This document shows positions 57,769 through 64,000 of a stretch of DNA of 64,000 nucleotides, one piece after another (positions within the stretch are counted from its first letter, which is position 1; each line of letters starts with the position of its first letter). Where the stretch lies: positions 62,001 through 126,000 of the forward strand of contig NZ_JAPIVO010000001.1 in the NCBI RefSeq assembly GCF_026239655.1, in the 5' to 3' direction. The DNA comes from Pedobacter sp. MR2016-24. GTDB lineage: Bacteria > Bacteroidota > Bacteroidia > Sphingobacteriales > Sphingobacteriaceae. Position numbers and translations under genes: made by a program. The notes beneath the pieces are model-generated. The model was not told where the DNA came from. It did no database searches and saw only the letters and a program-made list of their open reading frames with translations.

Positions 57769-60279
57769 ATGAATAAAAATACAAAATCACTGGCGATTGC
57801 TGGTCTGTTTGTTTTATGCGCATTCAATAGTAATGACTCATTTGCACAGAAAAAAAACAAAAAGAATGCAAAAGGCACTCCACCCCCTGCTATGACCGCT
57901 CCCGCCCCTAAAAAGGAAGGAATCAAACCTTTCGGGGATATCATCACTGCAAAAGCTAAAGCTAAAAAAGGTTTATTCAATACCTATAAACTGGATGATA
58001 AGTGGTTTTTTGAGATCCCTGATACCCTGCTGAACCGCGAAATGCTGGTAGTAACCAGGTTAAACAAAGTTCCATCGGGCGTAAAAGTGGGTAATCAGCA
58101 ATATGGTGGGGAGCAGTTGAATGAACAGGTATGGCAGTGGGAACGCCGCGGAAAGCAGGTATTTGTCCGCGTACCCAGCTATTCAGTAAGAGCAGACAGT
58201 ACTTCTGATATGTATCAGTCGGTAAAAAACTCCAATCTGTCAACCATTCTTGCCAGTTTTGAGATTAAGGCTTATAATAAGGATACTACTGGTGTGGTGA
58301 TTGATGTGACGGACTTCTATAATGGTGACGTGATGTCAATCGGTGCTACAGATGAATTGAGAAAAGCCTATAAAATGACGATGATGGATCCTTCGAGATC
58401 TTATATCGATACTGTAAAATCTTTCCCTTTAAATGTGGAGGTAGTCACCAGCAAAACTTACCGCACCATGGAATCACCGATAGATAACAGTATTGGCGCC
58501 ATTACCTATGAGTTCAATACTTCTATGTTGTTATTGCCAAAAATTCCTGCAAAGGCCCGTTTAAGAGATGCGAGGGTTGGTTTTTTTGGTCAGTCGCAAA
58601 CGGACTATGGTACAGATGCTTTAAAGGCAGAAAGAACTTCCTATATCCACAGGTGGAGCCTGGTGCCAAAAGATACCGCGGCATACATGCGTGGAGAACT
58701 GGTAGAGCCGGTAAAACCAATTGTGATCTATATTGATCCTGCCACGCCTAAAAAATGGGTACCTTATTTAATCCAGGGAATCAATGACTGGCAGGTGGCT
58801 TTTCAGGAGGCAGGTTTTAAAAATGCCATCGTTGGTAAAGCAGCACCTACTGCTCAGGAAGATCCTGAATTCAGTGTAGACGACTCACGTTATTCTGTTG
58901 TACGTTATTTTGCTTCAGATATCGCCAATGCTTATGGTCCGCATGTGTCAGACCCGCGTACAGGACAAATCCTGGAAACACATATCGGCTGGTACCACAA
59001 TGTGATGAGCCTGTTAAGAAACTGGTATTTTGTACAAACAGCAGCAGTTAATCCTGCAGCCAGAAAGGCGAAATTTGACGATAAACAAATGGGTGAGCTG
59101 ATCCGTTTTGTATCCTCTCACGAGATAGGGCACACGCTTGGCCTGCCACATAACTTTGGATCAAGCTATGCTTATCCGGTTGACTCTTTACGTTCAAAAA
59201 CTTTTACTGATGCACATGGAACGGCTCCTTCTATCATGGATTATGCGCGTTTCAATTATATCGCACAGCCTGGAGATGGTGTAACCAAACTACATCCGAA
59301 CATTGGTGAATATGATAAATGGTCTGTTAAATGGGGATATACCTGGTTTCCGGGTAACCTGACAGCTAAACAAGAACGTGAAAAGCTGGATATATGGACA
59401 AAAGCTAAAGCTGGCAATCCATTATACTACTATGGCAGACAAGGCACAAGCATTGATCCGCGCCTTCAAAGTGAGGATCTGGGTGATAACGCGATGAAAG
59501 CAAGTACCTACGGTATTGCAAACCTGAAACGTGTTTTACCTAATGTAGAAAAGTGGACTTATGAAAAAGGAAACGACTACAGCGACCTCAAAGAAATTTA
59601 TACTGAAGTGATCGGCCAGTTTAACCGTTATATGGGTCATGTAGCTGCTAACGTTGGCGGTATGAACGAAAATTTTAAGACTTACGACCAGACTGGTGCG
59701 GTATATACTTACCTGCCAAAAACTAAGCAGAAAGAGGCGATCAGGTTTTTCAATACGCAGTTATTTACTACTCCATTGTGGCTGATTAATAAAGAAGAAC
59801 TGAATAAGTTTGATAATGGTGCGCTGCTGAACAGGATTAAAGCTGTACAGACAGGTACATTGGGAAACATCCTGTCAGCCCCCCGCCTTGCCAGATTGCT
59901 GGACAATGAAACCAAAAACGGAACTGCAGCAGCTTATACCTTACCTGAACTATTTACAGATTTGAAGGGTACGATTTTCTCGTCAGCGCGCCCGGATGCT
60001 TTTAAACGCAACCTGCAACGTTCTTATGTAGATAAACTGGAAGTATTGATGACCAAGGAGATGGATCTTCCACCGGGTGTATCAGGAGATATGATTGCAA
60101 ACTTCGGCATGACGCCTATCAGTGTAGCCTTATCAGATATCAGACCCCTGGTAAGAGTAGAACTGAAATCATTAATGGCTACAGCAAAAGCAAGAGCAGT
60201 AGCGGGTGATGCGCTAACAAAAGCACATTATGACGACCTGGTCATCAGGATTAATGACATTTTAAATCCTAAGAAATAA
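57769..60279 (+). CDS. Large secreted zinc metalloprotease (DUF5117/DUF5118 family)
   Basis: 836 residues. A signal peptide (about 1-26, NSNDSFAQ) is followed by a lysine- and proline-rich linker, a DUF5118/DUF5117-type region (about 45-300) with VDGPIxx-like strands, and a metzincin-type site SSHEIGHTLGLPHNFGSS (HExxHxxGxxH, about residues 450-460), then DAHGTAPSIMDYARFNY carrying the Met-turn. The C-terminal part (about 560-836) is helical. These Bacteroidota proteases are exported and common; their natural substrates are unknown. A terminator follows 34 bases after the stop. Confidence 0.93.
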   Translation: MNKNTKSLAIAGLFVLCAFNSNDSFAQKKNKKNAKGTPPPAMTAPAPKKEGIKPFGDIITAKAKAKKGLFNTYKLDDKWFFEIPDTLLNREMLVVTRLNKVPSGVKVGNQQYGGEQLNEQVWQWERRGKQVFVRVPSYSVRADSTSDMYQSVKNSNLSTILASFEIKAYNKDTTGVVIDVTDFYNGDVMSIGATDELRKAYKMTMMDPSRSYIDTVKSFPLNVEVVTSKTYRTMESPIDNSIGAITYEFNTSMLLLPKIPAKARLRDARVGFFGQSQTDYGTDALKAERTSYIHRWSLVPKDTAAYMRGELVEPVKPIVIYIDPATPKKWVPYLIQGINDWQVAFQEAGFKNAIVGKAAPTAQEDPEFSVDDSRYSVVRYFASDIANAYGPHVSDPRTGQILETHIGWYHNVMSLLRNWYFVQTAAVNPAARKAKFDDKQMGELIRFVSSHEIGHTLGLPHNFGSSYAYPVDSLRSKTFTDAHGTAPSIMDYARFNYIAQPGDGVTKLHPNIGEYDKWSVKWGYTWFPGNLTAKQEREKLDIWTKAKAGNPLYYYGRQGTSIDPRLQSEDLGDNAMKASTYGIANLKRVLPNVEKWTYEKGNDYSDLKEIYTEVIGQFNRYMGHVAANVGGMNENFKTYDQTGAVYTYLPKTKQKEAIRFFNTQLFTTPLWLINKEELNKFDNGALLNRIKAVQTGTLGNILSAPRLARLLDNETKNGTAAAYTLPELFTDLKGTIFSSARPDAFKRNLQRSYVDKLEVLMTKEMDLPPGVSGDMIANFGMTPISVALSDIRPLVRVELKSLMATAKARAVAGDALTKAHYDDLVIRINDILNPKK

Positions 60280-60312
60280 GGCAGATAGTTTATCTGATAC
60301 GACTATTTTCAC

Positions 60313-60354
60313 AAAGGGGTCCTGATCAATACAAACGATCAGGACCCCTTTTTT
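60313..60354 (+). terminator. Terminator after the large metalloprotease gene
   Basis: AAAGGGGTCCTGATC (60313-60327) pairs perfectly with GATCAGGACCCCTTT (60337-60351) around a 9-base loop, then a T-run. Confidence 0.94.
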
Positions 60355-60427
60355 ATTTATTCAAGTCATTCAGCCATCATTAGCTAGACATCTGCCTGAG
60401 GGGCTACCAACAAGTGAGTAAGTTAAC

Positions 60428-60533
60428 TATTGGTATAGGATTGAGTTAGTATTGAGATAGGGTTGACATAGTAAAAGGGTATGTCAACCCTACGCCAACA
60501 CTAGCGCAACCCTAAGCCAACGCTATCTCAATA
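60428..60533. repeat. Inverted array of nine 11-bp units
   Basis: Four head-to-tail units of form NNTTGNNNTAG (TATTGGTATAG 60428, GATTGAGTTAG 60439, TATTGAGATAG 60450, GGTTGACATAG 60461) are followed by a spacer TAAAAGG (60472-60478) and five units in the opposite sense, CTANNNCAANN (first one starts with G at 60479; then CTACGCCAACA 60490, CTAGCGCAACC 60501, CTAAGCCAACG 60512, CTATCTCAATA 60523). The period is exactly 11 bp throughout. Unit 3 and unit 9 are perfect complements, as are units 4 and 5 except the first base. Nothing in it is coding. Confidence 0.85.
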
Positions 60534-60651
60534 CAAATGTTAGTACCTCCAGACCCACTGGAACAGTATTCCCGAAATTAACTGGATTGGCTTGACACCC
60601 CTCCTTATACAATTAAAGGAAAATCCTTTCAGCAAAAAAGAAGAAAGCTGA

Positions 60652-60659
60652 TATATTTG
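60652..60659 (+). promoter_or_regulatory. -7 element of the lipoprotein gene
   Basis: TATATTTG is an exact match, 23 bases before the ATG at 60683. TTTC, 21 bases further up (60627-60630), is a partial -33. A GTG frame opening at 60659 lies at the promoter edge and is rejected as the start. Confidence 0.6.
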
Positions 60660-60682
60660 TGCTGAAAAAGCGTTGTTACGAT

Positions 60683-61624
60683 ATGAGAGAAAGGAACTTC
60701 CTGTTAGTGATATTAAGTTTAGGTATGCTATTAACTGCTTGTCATTCCAAACCAGTAAAAGAAACGCCCGCACAGCCTAAAGATTTTGATTTCGATGCAG
60801 TGAAAGGCATAAAATACACAGAAGTAAAACGACGTTTCAGTAACGGTCTCTCTTTCGACACTACAGGTTTCCAGCAGGAGCCCAGCTGGATTGTTCAGTT
60901 TCAGTCAAAAGATACCATACTCGCTTATGATCCAGGGAAAAAAATCATGCAGGGTTTTCATTTGCACCACGACCATAAAGACGTCTATAATTTTGCCAAG
61001 GAATGGTTCCGCTTTAAACTGATCAGCAAAGACAGCCTTGTATTTCAGCGTTTACAAGTCAGCAAAAAAGAAATCGCTGCAGATATCCGCTCGGATGTGA
61101 ACATGACCTTTTATTCAAATGAGTACATAGAAAAGAAACTGCATACAGAGCCTGCATTATTACAGCGCCCCAGTAAAGCTGATACCCTTTTCATTCGTGA
61201 AATGGTTGACAGGGCAAATAGGAATCCGGGTAACAGGGACAGTGTTTTTGCGGGCCGTCAGATCGCTCAGCTCAGCAGCAAAAGCGAAATGGCTACCGTA
61301 ACCTTTCAAAGTTCCGTAGACCCGATGAATGGACGCACAAAAGCATATGATTATTTGTATCCCCGGTATAAAGTTGTCATACAAAGAGCTTATAAAGATT
61401 TCGCTTATGAATTTAACGTGATTGCGGATGAAAAAGGCAAATTAAGAATGAGCTGGTTTTATACCAATCTGCCTGAATTTAAAGAAACACGCAAAAAAGT
61501 ATTGGAAGGAATTACCAGCATCTACCTGCAAAACCTGTTAAAAGTAACCCCGGGAAGCACATTAGGTATCCCCCATGCCAGCGAAATTACGGTAATAGTG
61601 ACGGGTAAAAAAGCCAATAAATAA
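60683..61624 (+). CDS. Unknown lipoprotein of about 310 residues
   Basis: 313 residues from the ATG at 60683. The signal peptide ends in lipobox LLTAC (Cys20), so a lipoprotein. The mature part starts with a proline-rich linker (PVKETPAQPKDFDFD). The C-terminal half (about 220-300) has YPRYKVVIQRAYKDFAYEFNVIADEKGKLRMSWF, a mixed alpha/beta pattern. I do not recognise a family. It is preceded by its own promoter and followed by csp with a separate promoter. Confidence 0.8.
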   Translation: MRERNFLLVILSLGMLLTACHSKPVKETPAQPKDFDFDAVKGIKYTEVKRRFSNGLSFDTTGFQQEPSWIVQFQSKDTILAYDPGKKIMQGFHLHHDHKDVYNFAKEWFRFKLISKDSLVFQRLQVSKKEIAADIRSDVNMTFYSNEYIEKKLHTEPALLQRPSKADTLFIREMVDRANRNPGNRDSVFAGRQIAQLSSKSEMATVTFQSSVDPMNGRTKAYDYLYPRYKVVIQRAYKDFAYEFNVIADEKGKLRMSWFYTNLPEFKETRKKVLEGITSIYLQNLLKVTPGSTLGIPHASEITVIVTGKKANK

Positions 61625-61658
61625 AGATTCCAAATTATATTTATCAAAAAATGAAGCA

Positions 61659-61691
61659 TTTGCAGATTATAAAAAAATAATTACTACCTTG
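61659..61691 (+). promoter_or_regulatory. Promoter of the cold-shock gene
   Basis: TTTG at 61659-61662, a 21-bp spacer and TACCTTGC at 61684-61691 (variant of TAnnTTTG). The ATG is 27 bases downstream. Confidence 0.55.
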
Positions 61692-61717
61692 CAAGCTTAT
61701 AATTAATACTTAATACA

Positions 61718-61909
61718 ATGCAAGAAGGAACAGTAAAATTTTTTAATGTAACTAAAGGTTTCGGATTTATCGTACCAGCTAACGGCGATAGCGAAATTTT
61801 TGTACATTCAACAGGCCTTATCGATGAGATCCGTGAAAACGACAAAGTAGAATACGATGTTGAAAGCGGCAAAAAAGGTTTGAATGCGATCAATGTTAAA
61901 GTAATCTAG
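61718..61909 (+). CDS. Cold-shock protein (Csp family)
   Basis: 63 residues, a single OB-fold cold-shock domain. RNP1 is KGFGFIVP (about 13-20) and RNP2 is EIFVHST (about 27-33), with the typical VKFFN start. It binds single-stranded RNA or DNA and melts RNA structure. Bacteroidota have several such genes. It is monocistronic, with a -33/-7 promoter and a strong terminator. Confidence 0.97.
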   Translation: MQEGTVKFFNVTKGFGFIVPANGDSEIFVHSTGLIDEIRENDKVEYDVESGKKGLNAINVKVI

Positions 61910-61932
61910 ATTATTATAACCATAATTCGTAC

Positions 61933-61964
61933 AAGCTTCCTGATGACATCAGGAAGCTTTTTTT
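61933..61964 (+). terminator. Terminator after the cold-shock gene
   Basis: AAGCTTCCTGAT (61933-61944) pairs perfectly with ATCAGGAAGCTT (61948-61959) around a 3-base loop, and is followed by a T-run. Confidence 0.94.
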
Positions 61965-62020
61965 ATGCGCTCTATTTTGGTTGATAAATAATTTTTATCT
62001 TTAAATTCATTCTTAGTTTA

Positions 62021-64000
62021 ATGAATAGCAGCTACGAACTTTTAATTTCAAAGATTAATGAATTCACAAGGAAGTTTTACTTAAATAAGCTTCTCAGAGG
62101 AACGATCTATACGCTGGCAACATTACTATCCACCTTCCTCCTGTTATTCGTTCTTACGTACTGTTTTAATCCTGGAATTATTGTCAAAACAATTTTATTT
62201 TACGCCTACCTATTCCTTTTTATTTTATCTTTTACGGCCGGTATCATCAAACCAGCCCTCGCCTACTTCCGGATCATTAAAAACATAAGTCCGAAAGAAT
62301 CAGCTCTGTTGATAGGCGCGCACTTTTCAGCAATCAGAGATAAACTCTTAAATACACTGCAGCTGAAAGAACTTGCAGAATTATCATCCCATCAAAATGA
62401 ACTGATCCTTGCTGGCATAGATCAGAAAATAAATGAACTCAGACCTATTCCATTCAGCAGTGCAATTCATTTGCAGGACAACAGGAAATATATAAAATAC
62501 TTGCTGACCCCACTCCTTATAATTATAATTATTGGTTTGGTTGCGCCAGTGGTATTAAAACAAGGAACCAGGAGTTTTGTACAATACGACAGAGAAATTT
62601 TGCCTGCCGCACCTTTTACTTTTGAACTGCTGAATAAAAAACTGGTTGTTGCACAAGGAGACAGTCTTCGTCTTGAACTGCAGTTAAAGGGCGACGAATT
62701 TCCTCAGGATATCTATATCATAGAAGGAAAGAATACCTTCAAATTTGAGAAGGACAATACCAGCAAATTTCACTACACCTTCAAAAATCTGCAAAAGGAC
62801 AAGCGCATTATCTTTAGTGGTGGTGGTTTCTCATCTGCTTCCCATCAGCTCCGGGTAAAACCAAGGCCGGGGATTCTGACGATTTCTGCTAGTTTAGTAT
62901 TTCCTCCCTATCTGAACAAACGCAGTGAGCGGATACAAAATTCAGGAGACTTATTGATTCCTGAAGGCACTACAGTCACCTGGGAGATTAAAACAGAAAA
63001 TAGTGATCAGTTAGATTTTAAGCTGGACAAAACAATCCGAAAGCTTAAAATAGAAGATAACAGTGCGACTTTTAAATCGCGTTTGCTGGCCAGTACCACT
63101 TATGAAATTATGCCTGTAAATAAATTTGCCGGAGCAAAAGATTCCATACAGCATAAAATTGAAGTGATTGCGGACCTTCATCCGGAGATCAGCGTGATAG
63201 AAAAGGCAGATTCATTAAGTAGTAAAGTCCTGTATTTTACGGGAAATATCAATGATGATCATGGTTTTAAGGACCTGAAATTTGTTTACCAGCTAACTGA
63301 AGCCGGAGCAGCAACGAGAAAAACAAGCATTACCCTTCCCATAAAAAAAACACAGACTGAAGAATCATTTTTTTATTTCTGGGATTTGAAAAAGATCGGA
63401 TTAAAACCCGGTCAGCAGCTGACCTACTTTTTTGAAGTGGCCGACAATGATGGGGTAAATGGTTATAAAATCACACGTTCACCTGTTAGCACCTATGCAG
63501 TACCTCATCCGCAACAAATAGCAAAACAGCTGGATAATAGTAGCAGTAGCTTAAAAAAGAAAATGGAGAATGCCATTAAACTTGCTGCTACGGTAGAAAA
63601 AGAAAGCAAAAAATTAGGAGAAAGTCTGCTCAACAAACAATCGCTCTCCTTTGAGGATAAAAAAGAAATTGCCGGTCTCCTGGAAAAACAGAAGAAGCTG
63701 GAAGCTGCGGTACAGGATATTAAAAACACGAAAGAAAAGAACTCATTTCAGCAAAACGAAGAGAACCAGGTTAAAGAAGAACTGGCCGAAAAACAGAAAC
63801 AGATAGATGATTTATTCAACAATGTATTAGATCCCAAAACTAAAGCGTTGCTGGAAAAACTGCAGGCGCTGATGGACCAGAACAGAAAAGATGATACCCG
63901 GGATGAGTTATCAAAAATGAACATGGACAATAAATCTTTGAAAAAGGAGCTGGACAGGATACTGGAATTATATAAACAACTTGAATTTGAGCAGGGTTTG
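62021..64000 (+). CDS. DUF4175-like large membrane protein, 5' 660 codons
   Basis: The frame opens with the ATG at 62021 (MNSSYELLISKINEFTRK) and runs without a stop to the window edge, so the gene is partial. Two transmembrane helices lie near the N-terminus (about 27-49 and 54-76) and a third follows (about 147-168). A periplasmic beta-rich region spans about 180-490 (for example VVAQGDSLRLELQLKGDEFP). From about 495 onward it becomes a long charged coiled coil (KKLEAAVQDIKNTKEKNSF, QKQIDDLFNN). This matches the Bacteroidota DUF4175 family of about 1100 residues, often near MoxR/BatA-type genes. The function is not established. Confidence 0.8.
   Translation, partial: MNSSYELLISKINEFTRKFYLNKLLRGTIYTLATLLSTFLLLFVLTYCFNPGIIVKTILFYAYLFLFILSFTAGIIKPALAYFRIIKNISPKESALLIGAHFSAIRDKLLNTLQLKELAELSSHQNELILAGIDQKINELRPIPFSSAIHLQDNRKYIKYLLTPLLIIIIIGLVAPVVLKQGTRSFVQYDREILPAAPFTFELLNKKLVVAQGDSLRLELQLKGDEFPQDIYIIEGKNTFKFEKDNTSKFHYTFKNLQKDKRIIFSGGGFSSASHQLRVKPRPGILTISASLVFPPYLNKRSERIQNSGDLLIPEGTTVTWEIKTENSDQLDFKLDKTIRKLKIEDNSATFKSRLLASTTYEIMPVNKFAGAKDSIQHKIEVIADLHPEISVIEKADSLSSKVLYFTGNINDDHGFKDLKFVYQLTEAGAATRKTSITLPIKKTQTEESFFYFWDLKKIGLKPGQQLTYFFEVADNDGVNGYKITRSPVSTYAVPHPQQIAKQLDNSSSSLKKKMENAIKLAATVEKESKKLGESLLNKQSLSFEDKKEIAGLLEKQKKLEAAVQDIKNTKEKNSFQQNEENQVKEELAEKQKQIDDLFNNVLDPKTKALLEKLQALMDQNRKDDTRDELSKMNMDNKSLKKELDRILELYKQLEFEQGL

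Larger units (their letters stand above)
60280..60682. other. Non-coding stretch with terminator, 11-bp inverted array and promoter
   Basis: About 400 bases without a gene. In order it holds the metalloprotease terminator (60313-60354), a plain AT-rich spacer, the 11-bp inverted unit array (60428-60533), 80 bases with no clear structure, an AAAGGA..TCCTTT short inverted repeat near 60616-60629, and the -7 element of the lipoprotein gene (60652-60659). Confidence 0.8.

Noticed and set aside
1..64000. CRISPR array, insertion sequence, tRNA or rRNA gene
   Set aside because: No repeat-spacer pattern (the 11-bp array has no spacers), no transposase and no cloverleaf or rRNA signature was recognised by eye; a tRNAscan or ISfinder run would be decisive.

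Overview
The window looks like chromosomal DNA of a Bacteroidota bacterium of the Sphingobacteriaceae, most like Pedobacter. The evidence is the LpxC-FabZ fusion, a PorX-type response regulator with a PglZ domain, many DUF families common in Bacteroidota (DUF4097-like, DUF2911, DUF3347, DUF4175-like), near absence of Shine-Dalgarno sequences, and promoters of the form TTTG - about 20 bp - TAnnTTTG. Base composition and gene style are even throughout. I see no insertion sequence, prophage, CRISPR array, rRNA or tRNA gene. The genus is inferred, not proven.

Layout. 1-2476 (minus): the start of a TerC-type gene, then an ECF sigma / anti-sigma-like / secreted beta-solenoid operon. 2572-4369: aspS. 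4416-8057 (minus): NtrC-like regulator, AI-2E-type transporter, YtxH, holin-like and unknown envelope proteins. 8246-9451 (minus): crotonase and a stand-alone B12-binding domain. 9532-13981: glnS, an amidase lipoprotein and an M49-like peptidase lipoprotein. 13993-20883 (minus): six signalling genes (two hybrid kinases, two response regulators, CheR, CheB) without flagellar genes. 21028-23447 (minus): zinc peptidase and gltX. 23536-26620: histidine kinase, DinB, thioesterase, Crp/Fnr regulator and SMR exporter. 27532-32148: tetR-tolC-emrA-emrB efflux operon behind a perfect 28-bp palindrome.

32391-34979: PEP carboxylase. 35068-39633 (minus): peroxiredoxin, AhpD-like protein, S9 peptidase and extradiol dioxygenase. 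39710-42753 (minus): a probable periplasmic metal (copper) handling group: HYC_CC_PP-like protein, secreted HMA protein, outer-membrane barrel, DUF3347 and YceI. 42857-45563: cyclophilin, exonuclease III, 5-formyl-THF cyclo-ligase and EF-P. 45802-49695 (minus): lpxD, lpxC-fabZ, lpxA and an ABC ATPase, followed by an HD hydrolase. 51146-55073: porX, tsaE, alanine dehydrogenase and a VanX-like dipeptidase. 55037-57589 (minus): MFS transporter and a PBP4-type lipoprotein. 57769-60279: a large secreted metalloprotease. 60280-60682: a non-coding stretch with an inverted array of 11-bp units. 60683-64000: lipoprotein, cold-shock protein and the first 660 codons of a DUF4175-like membrane protein.

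Most of the window is core Bacteroidota metabolism, lipid A synthesis, tRNA charging and envelope maintenance. The less ordinary items are the 11-bp inverted minisatellite at 60428-60533, the chemotaxis-like cluster at 13993-20883, the metal-handling group at 39710-42753, the palindromic TetR operator, a probably leaderless lpxD, and several enzymes whose usual active-site or tip residue is replaced (PEPC, EF-P, alanine dehydrogenase, the SMR exporter).
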